The translations under genes were made by a program, and so were the position numbers. Below, in pieces: positions 38,917-46,355 of a stretch of 46,355 nt of DNA. Where the stretch lies: the IMG/VR virus record IMGVR_UViG_3300029985_000061, positions 1-46,355 of that record, one strand, 5' to 3'. Below the pieces are notes generated by a model that saw nothing but the letters and a program-made list of their open reading frames with translations, was not told where the DNA came from and ran no database searches. Numbering within the stretch: the stretch's first letter is position 1; each line of letters starts with the position of its first letter. This stretch comes from a virus.

Positions 38917-41571
38917 ATGAGTTATATTAGTGCAAAAATAAATAAAAAATCAGAACGTATAGAAGTTGTAGAAAGAATAAATGACAAACGCATTTATAAC
39001 AGCTATCCAATTGACTATTCATTTTATGTAGATGATCCAAATGGTCAATATAAAACAATATATAATACTCCTGTAACAAAAATTACACCAAGATCATCAT
39101 CGGAATTTCATAAAGAGTTAGCAAGACTTGGTAATAAAAAAGTTTGGGAAAGTGATTTAAATCTGGTTTATAAATGTCTTTCTCAAAATTATCGTCACAA
39201 AAATGCTCCAGAATTACATATTACCTTGTTTGATATAGAAGTGGATTTTGATTCTGTGCGCGGTTATGCTCCAATTGATGATCCGTTTGCTGCTATTACC
39301 GCAGTAACAATGCAACACCAATGGAATAAAGAATTAATTACTTTAGCTCTTAAACCCAAAACATATACTATAGAAAAAGCAAATGAAATTGCTGCAAAAT
39401 TTGAAAATACGATAATTTTTGAAAATGAAGTTGATATGCTTTCTGCCATTCTTGATTTATTAGAAGATACTGATATTATTAGTGGATGGAATAGTTCTGG
39501 TTTTGATATTCCTTATCTTATCAATCGAATCACAAGAATTATGAGTAAAGATGATACAAGTAGACTATGCCTATGGAATGAAAAACCAAAAGAAAAAACA
39601 GTAGAAAAATATGGAAAAGAAATTTCCACTTATGAACTAGTAGGTAGAGTTCATTTGGATTTAATGGAAGTTTATATTAAGTTCACTTATGAAGAACGCC
39701 ACAGCTATAGTTTAAATGCTATTGCAGAACATGAGTTGGGTCAAAGTAAAACACCATATACCGGTAGTCTTGATAAATTATATAATGAAGATTTTGAAAA
39801 GTTTATTGAATATAACAGGCAAGATGTTATACTTTTATCTCTTCTTGAAGATAAATTGAAGTTTATTGATTTATTAAATGGAATGGCCCATGATACAACA
39901 ACTCTTCTTTCAACATGCATGGGAACAGTTGCAGTTATTGACCAAGCTATAGTCAATAGAATTCATGATAGGGGTCAGATTGCTCCAAATAGAAAAAATA
40001 ATTCATATGAAGGTAATGAGTCTGTCGCAGGAGCATATGTTGCAACGCCAAAAAGCGGAGCACATGAATGGGTTGGAGTAATTGATATTAATTCACTATA
40101 CCCAAGCACTATTAGAGCATTGAATATGGGATTGGAAACAATTGTTGGGCAAATTAGACCTACCCTAACAGATGATTATATTTCAGAACAATTCAAAAAG
40201 CAAAATATGACATTTGCTCATGCTTGGGAAAATCAATTTGGGTCTCATGAGTATCAAGCGGTTATGGCTCGTAAACAAGGTATTGATTTAATTATTGATT
40301 GGGAAGAAACAGGAAAAAATGATACAGTTACAGCAGATCAATGTTATGATTTAATTTTTAATAGTGGGCAACCTTGGATGCTTAGTGGTAACGGAACAAT
40401 TTTTACATATGCACATAACGCTATTATTCCGGGATTATTACTGGATTGGTATACAGATCGTAAAGAATTTCAAAAGAAACAACGAGAAGCCACAGATTTA
40501 AAAATTGAGTCTTTTTTTAATCGCCGTCAGCATATAGAAAAAATAAAACTTAATAGTTTATATGGTGCATTATTAAGTCCAGCTTCTCGTTTCTTTGATA
40601 AAAGATTAGGACAAAGCGTAACTTTATCGGGTCGTATTATTTGCAAACATATTAATTCTTTTGCGAATGAATGTATTACTGGAGAATATAATATCGAAGG
40701 CGCAGCAATTTGTGCTGCTGATACTGATAGCACCCAATTTAGTGCATGGACAACAATTAAACCAATGGTTGATCGTAAAGAATTGGAATGGAATAAAGAG
40801 GCAGCGGTTCAATTATATACTGCTATTGGAGAAAAAGTTAACGAGTCTTTTCCAACTCTTATGGAAAAAATGTTTAATTGTCCACAAGAATTTGGATCGC
40901 TTATTAAGGCAAGTTGTGAAAGTGTTGGTTATCGCGGATTATATATTACTAAAAAAAGATATGCAATTTTAAATTATTGGAAAGATGGTAAGTATTTAAA
41001 AGAGCCAAAATTAAAAGCAATGGGATTGGACCTTAGACGCAGTGATACACCAGTAGTATGTCAGAAATTTTTAAAAACTATTCTTATGGAATTTTTAACA
41101 ACTGGCTCAGAGCAAAATATTATCAAAATGATAAATGATTTTAAAATTAAATTTAAAGCATTACCGCCATCCGACAGAGGAACACCAAAACGAGTAAATA
41201 ATTTAACTAATTATATGGACCTTATTCAAAAAGGAAAAGGTAATAGAGTTCCGGGGCATGTTCGTGCCGCTATAAATTGGAATATACTTCGTGAAATAAA
41301 TAATGATAAGATTCATACTAAAATTGTTGATGGAATGAAATGTGTCGTTTGTCCATTAAAGAATAATATTAATCAAATGACAAGTATTGCATATCCAACA
41401 GATGAAATAAGTTTACCTAATTGGTTCACTGTATTACCCTTTGATGAAGAATCAATGATTAAAAGCGTAGTAGAAAAAAAGATTGAGAATCTTTTTGGTA
41501 AATTACCAAATTGGAAAACAATAGAAAATGCAACTAAGAAAATTAATACTTATGAAGATTTTTTTGAATAG
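38917..41571 (+). CDS. 43: DNA polymerase, family B (T4 gp43-like)
   Basis: 884 residues (T4 gp43 has 898). The 3'-5' exonuclease has ExoI LFDIEVDF (near 105), ExoII SGWNSSGFDIPYLINR (near 189) and ExoIII YNRQDV (near 299). The polymerase has motif A DINSLYPS (near 390), motif B KLNSLYGALLSP (near 544), motif C ADTDST (near 601) and the KKRY motif (near 678). All catalytic acids are present, so it should be a proofreading replicase. The N-terminal domain fits the RNA-binding part of gp43. An AGGAA site lies upstream, and a structured leader precedes it. The clamp gene lies 0.8 kb downstream. Confidence 0.97.
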   Translation: MSYISAKINKKSERIEVVERINDKRIYNSYPIDYSFYVDDPNGQYKTIYNTPVTKITPRSSSEFHKELARLGNKKVWESDLNLVYKCLSQNYRHKNAPELHITLFDIEVDFDSVRGYAPIDDPFAAITAVTMQHQWNKELITLALKPKTYTIEKANEIAAKFENTIIFENEVDMLSAILDLLEDTDIISGWNSSGFDIPYLINRITRIMSKDDTSRLCLWNEKPKEKTVEKYGKEISTYELVGRVHLDLMEVYIKFTYEERHSYSLNAIAEHELGQSKTPYTGSLDKLYNEDFEKFIEYNRQDVILLSLLEDKLKFIDLLNGMAHDTTTLLSTCMGTVAVIDQAIVNRIHDRGQIAPNRKNNSYEGNESVAGAYVATPKSGAHEWVGVIDINSLYPSTIRALNMGLETIVGQIRPTLTDDYISEQFKKQNMTFAHAWENQFGSHEYQAVMARKQGIDLIIDWEETGKNDTVTADQCYDLIFNSGQPWMLSGNGTIFTYAHNAIIPGLLLDWYTDRKEFQKKQREATDLKIESFFNRRQHIEKIKLNSLYGALLSPASRFFDKRLGQSVTLSGRIICKHINSFANECITGEYNIEGAAICAADTDSTQFSAWTTIKPMVDRKELEWNKEAAVQLYTAIGEKVNESFPTLMEKMFNCPQEFGSLIKASCESVGYRGLYITKKRYAILNYWKDGKYLKEPKLKAMGLDLRRSDTPVVCQKFLKTILMEFLTTGSEQNIIKMINDFKIKFKALPPSDRGTPKRVNNLTNYMDLIQKGKGNRVPGHVRAAINWNILREINNDKIHTKIVDGMKCVVCPLKNNINQMTSIAYPTDEISLPNWFTVLPFDEESMIKSVVEKKIENLFGKLPNWKTIENATKKINTYEDFFE

Positions 41572-41579
41572 AGGAGATT

Positions 41580-42053
41580 ATGAAATTTTATACACTTATT
41601 TTTTTATTTTTTGTAACTTATGCTGCTTTAGCGCAAACACCGATTAAAAATATATATGCCGTTGGTAGTTCGTATAATTTTAACGCAACTCCAAATATTG
41701 CTGGAACCGCTTTATATGCCCATTATATTACAAGTCCGGGAACTTATGCTTTTACTGTTATCGATGTGCTTCCGACCAATATAAAACCACTTACTGTAAC
41801 TAATAATATTGGAGCAGGTTTGGCTCAGAAGATGTTCACTATTGGAAAAGCAAGTTTAATTATGCCAACTACTGCGGGTATAAGTTGGAGTGGAACAAAC
41901 ACTGGCTGGCAATGGACCGGTGGCACTGCGGTAATCATTTCTTTAAAATCTAATTTTTATCTTATACCAACAGTTCGTTTTCTAAAATCGTCGGTTTCTG
42001 GAGGATCAGGATACCAACCAATTTTAGGTTTGTTAGTAGGATGGGGAAAATAA
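41580..42053 (+). CDS. Exported outer-membrane-like protein
   Basis: 157 residues with a Sec signal peptide (MKFYTLIFLFFVTYAALAQT, cut after A-L-A) and GAGGAG directly before the start. The mature part alternates hydrophobic and polar residues (SYNFNATPNIAGTALYAHYI, GTYAFTVIDVLP, SWSGTNTGWQWTGGTAVIIS) and ends in ILGLLVGWGK, reminiscent of small beta-barrels or beta-sandwiches of the outer membrane. It is an unusual neighbour for replication genes. Phage-coded envelope proteins often block superinfection; that role is a guess. Confidence 0.6.
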   Translation: MKFYTLIFLFFVTYAALAQTPIKNIYAVGSSYNFNATPNIAGTALYAHYITSPGTYAFTVIDVLPTNIKPLTVTNNIGAGLAQKMFTIGKASLIMPTTAGISWSGTNTGWQWTGGTAVIISLKSNFYLIPTVRFLKSSVSGGSGYQPILGLLVGWGK

Positions 42054-42091
42054 TACTTGACTTTTTATTTGTTTTAAACTAATATACTTAT

Positions 42092-42313
42092 ATGCAAGAT
42101 TATTTAGGAACAACTATTGAGATTGGTGATTATATTTTTGGTGGAGAGTCTTCTCAACTTTTTAAAGTAACGGACAAAGATAAACTGGATGATTGTGCCA
42201 ACGTTACGAGACTTGGAGAACGAACTACACGAAGAGTTTTCCTTCGCAATTTTGTTAGAATTTCTGAGGAACAACTTACCTTATATTTTTTGACAAAAGG
42301 TTATAAAACGTAA
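42092..42313 (+). CDS. Small hypothetical protein (73 residues)
   Basis: MQDYLGTTIEIGDYIFGG..., a small beta-barrel-like protein (GDYIFGG...FKVTDKD...RVFLRNFVRI) with no clear Shine-Dalgarno site. TTGACT (42057) and TATACT (42083) stand 20 nt apart, too far for a normal promoter, and the -10 is only 3 nt before the ATG. Function unknown. Confidence 0.55.
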   Translation: MQDYLGTTIEIGDYIFGGESSQLFKVTDKDKLDDCANVTRLGERTTRRVFLRNFVRISEEQLTLYFLTKGYKT

Positions 42314-42336
42314 ATTATATAAAAGGAAATTATAAA

Positions 42337-43068
42337 ATGATAGATGAATTGCGCGAAATACTCGCATATACACATGCTCTTGGATTTCTTGAACTAGTTA
42401 AGGTAACTGGAACAATTAGTTCAACCGAATTAAATTCAATGGCCGTAGATAAAAAGGTTGTTTTAAATTCTAAGTTTGTTCAACCAGTAAATGATTTTCA
42501 AGGAACATTTGGTCTTCATGATCTTGGCAGATTGAATACAATTCTTAATATTCCAGAATATAAAGAAAAAGCTATCATTACTGTAAACAAACAAACAGTC
42601 AATGGTAATGAAGTTTTAACTGGAATAACATTTACAAATGCAAATAAAGATTTTAAAAATGAATATCGTTTCATGAGCAAGGATGTAGTTGAAATTCAAT
42701 TGCCACCCAAGACACGAAAGAATATTTCATGGGATATATCTATTCAACCAACAGTAAGTGCCATTCAACGTTTGAAGTTTCAATCTCAGGCCGCAGGTAA
42801 TTCAATTGGAAATTTTCATGCAGGAGTAGATAATCACAATCTTGTTTTTTCATTGGGAGACCATAGCACACATAGCGGAGAATTTGTATTTCAAAGTGGA
42901 GTTACTGGTTCGTTAAAAACAGTTAGGGAATGGCCATTATCTCATGTTCAGGGTATTCTTGGATTAACAGGTGATAAGGTATTAGAAATTTCAGATGCAG
43001 GAGTCATGCAAATTACAGTTACTACAGGACAAGCAGTTCATCAATATACAATTTTGGCTTCTTGTTAA
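42337..43068 (+). CDS. 45: Sliding clamp (T4 gp45-like DNA polymerase processivity factor)
   Basis: 243 residues (T4 gp45 228). The pattern FGLHDLGRLNTILNIPEYKEKAIITV corresponds to the clamp's inter-repeat segment with a DL-x-x-[FL]-x-x-[IV]-L core, and the C-terminus DKVLEISDAGVMQITVTTGQAVHQYTILA to the last beta sheet. Clamps of this family form trimeric rings that tether gp43 to DNA and also activate late transcription with gp55 and gp33, which fits the late promoters in this window. AAAGGAA precedes the start. Sequence identity to T4 is low, so this is a fold-pattern call supported by position. Confidence 0.72.
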   Translation: MIDELREILAYTHALGFLELVKVTGTISSTELNSMAVDKKVVLNSKFVQPVNDFQGTFGLHDLGRLNTILNIPEYKEKAIITVNKQTVNGNEVLTGITFTNANKDFKNEYRFMSKDVVEIQLPPKTRKNISWDISIQPTVSAIQRLKFQSQAAGNSIGNFHAGVDNHNLVFSLGDHSTHSGEFVFQSGVTGSLKTVREWPLSHVQGILGLTGDKVLEISDAGVMQITVTTGQAVHQYTILASC

Positions 43069-43081
43069 TAAGGAATAATTT

Positions 43082-43381
43082 ATGAGACAAATTGATTTAG
43101 TTTTAGACCCAACAAATTATATACCACAAGTGTGGGTTCTTATTGAACATGGGCAGGTTTTAAAATTTGAAATTTTAGAACCATTGGTAAGTAAAGATAT
43201 AGACTCATATAGTGTAATTAATAAAACTTTGGTAGAGAATAATCTCGCACCATTAACGAAGGAAGATATAGATTATTATTTTGAACGATGTGGTCAATCA
43301 TTATTGGAAGTTAAAGAAAATATTGAATTGATTTGTCGTTATGAAAAATCGAAAACTTGTCAGGGAGTAAATAAAATATGA
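43082..43381 (+). CDS. Hypothetical protein, paralogue of the next gene
   Basis: 99 residues, AAGGAA upstream. YSVINKTLVENNLAPLTKEDIDYYFERCGQ parallels HTVNHTLAKNNLYTMTEEEMEHYIYPAGR in the following gene, so the two are diverged tandem copies. Predicted alpha/beta with an acidic helix. The stop overlaps the next ATG by 4 nt. Function unknown. Confidence 0.65.
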   Translation: MRQIDLVLDPTNYIPQVWVLIEHGQVLKFEILEPLVSKDIDSYSVINKTLVENNLAPLTKEDIDYYFERCGQSLLEVKENIELICRYEKSKTCQGVNKI

Positions 43382-43716
43382 GAAAATTTGCAACATTTTT
43401 TAATACAGAAACATTTAATATAGAACTCTTAGTAAAAAACGAAGATGGTTCTGTTTCGTCGTTAGTAATTAATGATGAATCATCAGTGTCAAAATATAAG
43501 TATAATTTAGAAGAAAAAGAAAAAATTCACACGGTTAATCATACTTTAGCTAAGAATAATTTATATACAATGACCGAAGAAGAAATGGAACATTATATAT
43601 ATCCAGCAGGAAGATTGATTGGTAGCGGCGACGGTAATGAGTTATCAGAAATAGAAATACAGAAGTTAGCTGGTTTTACTGTTGAAAAGAAAATTGTTTA
43701 TGATAAACCAATATAA
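43378..43716 (+). CDS. Hypothetical protein, paralogue of the preceding gene
   Basis: 112 residues, ATGA overlap with the preceding gene. N-terminus MRKFATFFNTETFNIELLVKN and the shared V-N-x-T-L-x-x-N-N-L-x-x-[ML]-T-x-E segment. A short Gly-rich loop (IGSGDGNELSEIEI) is unique to this copy. Function unknown. Confidence 0.65.
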   Translation: MRKFATFFNTETFNIELLVKNEDGSVSSLVINDESSVSKYKYNLEEKEKIHTVNHTLAKNNLYTMTEEEMEHYIYPAGRLIGSGDGNELSEIEIQKLAGFTVEKKIVYDKPI

Positions 43717-43730
43717 TCAAAGGAGAAATA

Positions 43731-43952
43731 ATGAGCCTTCTTAGTATTATATTATTTTTATTTATGTGGTGGGCAATAGGTGTCTGTGGGTATATTTTTT
43801 GGTGGACGACAGAATATGATTTTACTACTAAGCGCCTTACACTTGCTATATATGCAGGTATTTGTGGACCAATGTCTTGGTATATTGGTTGGCGTATCCA
43901 TGGTAAATCAAATGATATTATAATTTTACAACGTAGGAAAGATAGACAATAA
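43731..43952 (+). CDS. Small membrane protein
   Basis: 73 residues. Two hydrophobic segments, LLSIILFLFMWWAIGVCGYIFWW (residues 3-25) and LTLAIYAGICGPMSWYIGW (about 36-54), then a basic tail (RRKDRQ). Preceded by AAAGGAG. Could be a holin-like, superinfection-exclusion or membrane-remodelling protein; no family signature. Positive-inside rule suggests a cytoplasmic C-terminus. Confidence 0.65.
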   Translation: MSLLSIILFLFMWWAIGVCGYIFWWTTEYDFTTKRLTLAIYAGICGPMSWYIGWRIHGKSNDIIILQRRKDRQ

Positions 43953-43962
43953 AGGTATAATT

Positions 43963-44331
43963 ATGGCACAATTTGATCTTAAAGAAGATATTTTTAACAA
44001 CGAAATAATTAGAAATAATGTTCGTAGTGAATGTTATGCTCAAAATTTATATGCCGCTCTTTGTAATATTGGATGGCGCAAGCAAGATATGCTTTCTATG
44101 TTAGAAGGATTTGAATGGGGAACAAGTTGGCGTGGAGCAGGACATTTAGTTGCTGATTTAAGAAATTCTGCATGGGATACAAAAGAAAATTATATGGATT
44201 GGTATTGTTCTGGTATTAGATCAGATGATCCAGATAAAAATATAACAGGTTTTGTTAGAGAAGGAGAAGTTACTCTTGAAATACAAAAAGATTTAGCTGA
44301 TTTGGGGTGGGTAGTAAATAAAGTGTATTAG
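43963..44331 (+). CDS. Conserved hypothetical phage protein
   Basis: 122 residues, AAAGG upstream. Trp-rich: NIGWRKQDMLSMLEGFEWGTSWRGAGHLVADLR and NYMDWYCSG. Of a type seen near replication genes in T4-like aquatic phages; role unknown. Acidic overall and predicted helical. Confidence 0.6.
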   Translation: MAQFDLKEDIFNNEIIRNNVRSECYAQNLYAALCNIGWRKQDMLSMLEGFEWGTSWRGAGHLVADLRNSAWDTKENYMDWYCSGIRSDDPDKNITGFVREGEVTLEIQKDLADLGWVVNKVY

Positions 44332-44339
44332 GAGATGTT

Positions 44340-44744
44340 ATGGGATTTTTTTCTGATTTTTTGAAAGCGTTAAAAACTGCTAAAGCTGAACGCGATTGGC
44401 AAAAAAAATTTAATAAGAAAGTTATTGTTCCTCCTGAAATTATTTCTGAAAAAGATACAATGACAGCTAAGGGAGAACCATGGGTTGGAATTTTAAGATT
44501 GGATGTTGATCCAGATGATTTATCATCGGGAATGATAGAATTGGATTGGAATGAAAAATTTATTATTAAATTGGCACGTGCTGGTTATAAAGGAAAAGAT
44601 GATAAAGCTATGGTAGATCAATGGTTTGCTAACATTTGCACAGGTATTATAACTGGTGAGTATGAAAATGAAATAGCTGATCCAGATAACCGCAAAAGAA
44701 TTCAAAGAAAACAGTTGGATGATGAAAGGACAGAAATTTCATAA
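44340..44744 (+). CDS. Conserved hypothetical protein of T4-like aquatic phages
   Basis: 134 residues, GGAG upstream. A basic helical start (FSDFLKALKTAKAERDWQKKFNKK) is followed by AKGEPWVGILRLDVDPDD...FELDWNE-type segment MIELDWNEKFIIKLARAGYKGKDDKAMVDQWF, a pattern I recall from cyanophage-type T4-like genomes. No enzymatic motif. Its stop shares a base with the next start (TAATG), indicating coupling with the RNase H-like gene. Confidence 0.65.
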   Translation: MGFFSDFLKALKTAKAERDWQKKFNKKVIVPPEIISEKDTMTAKGEPWVGILRLDVDPDDLSSGMIELDWNEKFIIKLARAGYKGKDDKAMVDQWFANICTGIITGEYENEIADPDNRKRIQRKQLDDERTEIS

Positions 44745-45742
44745 TGGCTAAATTTTTATTATTTGACGCTAGTAATATTTTCTACCGTTGCAAATATACA
44801 ATTCGCGGTGATCAATCTGAAAAACAAGGAATGTTATTACATACTTTATTTTCAAGTTTGAACAAGGTATGGAGAACATATAATGCAGATCATATTATTT
44901 TTGCATTTGACGGAAAGAATAATTGGCGCAAAGATATATATGCACCATACAAAGCAAATAGAATAGAAAAGAGAGCAAAACGCACTCCAACAGAAATGGC
45001 AGAAGATGTTTTGTTTTTTGAAGCATTTGATATTTTTAAAGATTTTATAAAAACAAAAACAAATTGCACGGTTCTTGAAAATGATAGTCTTGAAGCCGAT
45101 GATTTATTGGCGGGATTTTGTCAATCTCATCCAAATGATACACATATTATTATTAGTGGTGATGCTGATTTTGAACAGCTTTTAGCACCAAATGTAATTT
45201 TATATAATGGTGTTACTGATACAACAACTACATTAACTGGAATTGTTGATTATAAAGGAAAAGCCATAATAGAAAAGAAAACTGGGAATCCTAAACCTGC
45301 CCCCGATCCACAGTGGAGTGTTTTTGAAAAATGTATGCGAGGTTGCACAACTGATAATATATTTTCAGCTTATCCCGGTATACGAGAAAAAGGATCAAAA
45401 AATAAAACTGGATTACGAGAAGCATTTGAAGATAGATATAAGCATGGATTTGCATGGAGTTCAGTTATGCAATATCGATGGGCAGATCATTTAGGTAATG
45501 AACACAAAGTATATGATGATTATATTCGTAATAAACAATTGGTGGATTTGACAGATCAGCCAGAAAATATAAAAATTAAAATTTATGAAACTATTTTAAA
45601 TGCTTGTGTTTCGTTGAATCGCCCAATGATTGGTTTATTGTTTCTAAAATTATGTGGTAAATTTGAATTACAAAAAATAAGTGAACGAGCCAATGATTTT
45701 TCTGTATTATTAAGTGCAAAATATCCAGCAAATGACAAATAG
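44744..45742 (+). CDS. rnh: 5'-3' exonuclease, T4 RNase H/FEN type
   Basis: 332 residues (T4 RNase H 305). FEN/PIN-like metal-binding acids: LLFDASNIFYR (D8), FAFDGKNNWRK, then DSLEADDLLAGF with the E-x-D-D cluster and IISGDADFEQLL with the D-x-D pair. The arginine-rich arch segment (YAPYKANRIEKRAKRTP) and a helix-hairpin-like stretch near PGIREKGSKNKTGLREAF are present. It should remove RNA primers and DNA flaps on the lagging strand, working with the polymerase and clamp nearby. It overlaps the following gene by 11 nt. Confidence 0.88.
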   Translation: MAKFLLFDASNIFYRCKYTIRGDQSEKQGMLLHTLFSSLNKVWRTYNADHIIFAFDGKNNWRKDIYAPYKANRIEKRAKRTPTEMAEDVLFFEAFDIFKDFIKTKTNCTVLENDSLEADDLLAGFCQSHPNDTHIIISGDADFEQLLAPNVILYNGVTDTTTTLTGIVDYKGKAIIEKKTGNPKPAPDPQWSVFEKCMRGCTTDNIFSAYPGIREKGSKNKTGLREAFEDRYKHGFAWSSVMQYRWADHLGNEHKVYDDYIRNKQLVDLTDQPENIKIKIYETILNACVSLNRPMIGLLFLKLCGKFELQKISERANDFSVLLSAKYPANDK

Positions 45743-46109
45743 ATTAACTAAAACGGAATGGGAAAATATGGTAATCAAATACCATACTGATGTTCTAGGT
45801 AAACAAATACCTGATGTAGAAATAAAAATTTTGTGGCATAATTATACAGGAGAATCATTGCGGTTAGACATTTGTGGATTTAAAAGATTTAAAGAAGCAC
45901 AGATAGAATTTCATAAATATGATTGTATAATATCAGCATGGACTGGTTTAGTATATTTGGGATTAGCTCGTATTCCATGTCCATATTATTTGGAAATAAA
46001 AAAAGATTCTCCATATCAATATGATTTTTATATTTCCGATCCTGAACTTGCAATGATGCTTATGTTCATGGATAATGATTTAGTTCAATTTGTAAAGGGG
46101 TTTTTATGA
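45732..46109 (+). CDS. Hypothetical protein
   Basis: 125 residues from ATG 45732 inside the end of the RNase H-like gene; a GTG at 45714 would lengthen the overlap. MTNRLTKTEWENMVIKYHTD..., with an alpha/beta middle (VEIKILWHNYTGESLRLDICGFKRF) and an acidic, hydrophobic C-terminus (ELAMMLMFMDNDLVQFVKGF). Its stop overlaps the Acb1-like start by ATGA, so the two are co-translated. Family unknown. Confidence 0.6.
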   Translation: MTNRLTKTEWENMVIKYHTDVLGKQIPDVEIKILWHNYTGESLRLDICGFKRFKEAQIEFHKYDCIISAWTGLVYLGLARIPCPYYLEIKKDSPYQYDFYISDPELAMMLMFMDNDLVQFVKGFL

Positions 46110-46355
46110 AATTGTTTAGTGAATACTTGATGGAAGCAGAACAACATAAAAGTGGAACATATGCTGCGCTTTTATTAAAAAATGAAAGTCGAACGAAATT
46201 ATATGCTTGGATGGAAGAACATAATATAGCAAGAAAAATTCCGGCAAAAGAATATCATTGCACTGTAGTTTATTCGACTACACCTGTTCCAAATGTATCA
46301 GATATATCAATAAATTTTCCAATCAAAGCAAAATTTAAAGAATGGAAAATTTTTG
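46106..46355 (+). CDS. Acb1-like 2H phosphodiesterase (anti-CBASS), 3'-truncated by the window
   Basis: 83 residues seen. MKLFSEYLMEAEQHK (possible cut L-M-E|A at 10/11) is followed by SGTYAALLLKNESRTKLYAW...NIARKIPAKEYHCTVVYSTTPVP, with the first 2H motif H51-C-T53 and the downstream Y-S. The order SGTYA...NIP-like...HxTxxYS matches the Acb1 family (T4 57B), which cleaves cyclic nucleotide signals of CBASS defence. The second H-x-T must lie beyond the right edge. The capsid-targeting-like extension is the notable difference from plain Acb1 and suggests delivery with the DNA. Other 2H enzymes (2'-5' RNA ligase-like) remain possible until the rest is seen. Confidence 0.7.
   Translation, partial: MKLFSEYLMEAEQHKSGTYAALLLKNESRTKLYAWMEEHNIARKIPAKEYHCTVVYSTTPVPNVSDISINFPIKAKFKEWKIF

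Noticed and set aside
42057-42088. Promoter TTGACT...TATACT before the 73-residue gene
   Set aside because: The 20-nt spacing is too long and the start would fall on or past the ATG.

Overview
The window is a segment of a large, AT-rich (roughly 30% G+C by eye), strictly lytic-looking tailed-phage genome of the T4-like myovirus type. The evidence is a family B DNA polymerase with all Exo and Pol motifs, a gp45-like sliding clamp, a T4 RNase H/FEN-type nuclease, a DsbA-like small protein, several GIY-YIG and Vsr-like homing nucleases, and copies of the T4 late-promoter box TATAAATA. Almost every gene lies on the + strand, tightly packed with 1-4 base stop/start overlaps; one homing nuclease lies on the - strand. 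The host is probably Gram-negative (lipoprotein and Sec signals, a ClpA-type unfoldase, anti-CBASS enzyme) but cannot be named from sequence.

Layout. 1-14.05 kb: adhesion and virion genes, namely three giant beta-rich proteins (repeated PPAGN domains, FG-GAP, YHYH and LamG domains), a small structural protein and a tail fibre with a gp53-like tip. 14.1-16.7 kb: a lipoprotein, a double GIY-YIG protein, a structured ncRNA with its own terminator, an island of GC-rich hairpins and a second GIY-YIG protein. 16.7-19.7 kb: a DnaJ-like/ClpA-like chaperone pair. 19.7-24.4 kb: small conserved genes, a Vsr-like homing nuclease and a glycosyltransferase. 24.4-36.2 kb: the accessory cassette. 36.2-38.9 kb: a - strand GIY-YIG gene, then strong sigma70-type promoters, several structured RNAs, dsbA and a tRNA. 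38.9-46.4 kb: replication genes mixed with small unknowns, ending in a truncated Acb1-like 2H phosphodiesterase.

The most interesting content is the accessory cassette. Otherwise unrelated proteins (ADP-ribosyltransferase-like, nucleotidyltransferase fusion, protease-like/GNAT fusion, SprT-like metalloprotease, ParB-like and others) start with a short peptide such as MKIKELLQES, MKISELLKET, MKIKDIIRES or MRLRHLFEA. It resembles the T4 capsid-targeting sequence MKTYQEFIAEA and usually ends in the gp21 prohead-protease site (I/L)xE. In two long genes the same hydrophobic-x-E motif, mostly followed by S, recurs at every domain boundary: about every 122 residues through four copies of a DGW...GW domain, and after each of the GNAT acetyltransferase domains. 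I infer capsid-loaded polyproteins that are cut during head maturation and injected as separate effectors. The Acb1-like gene at the right edge carries the same N-terminus, which would make it a pre-loaded anti-CBASS protein.

Two other themes stand out. Five genes have an ATAAATA box exactly 5 nt before the start codon, which places the T4-type late transcription start on the A of ATG (leaderless late mRNAs). At least five intergenic stretches carry large folded RNAs with pseudoknots, matched terminal helices, promoters and terminators; one contains an element resembling the 3' end of a TnpB omega-RNA with no TnpB gene nearby. A Dps-like gene is split by a -1 frameshift at a textbook slippery sequence.
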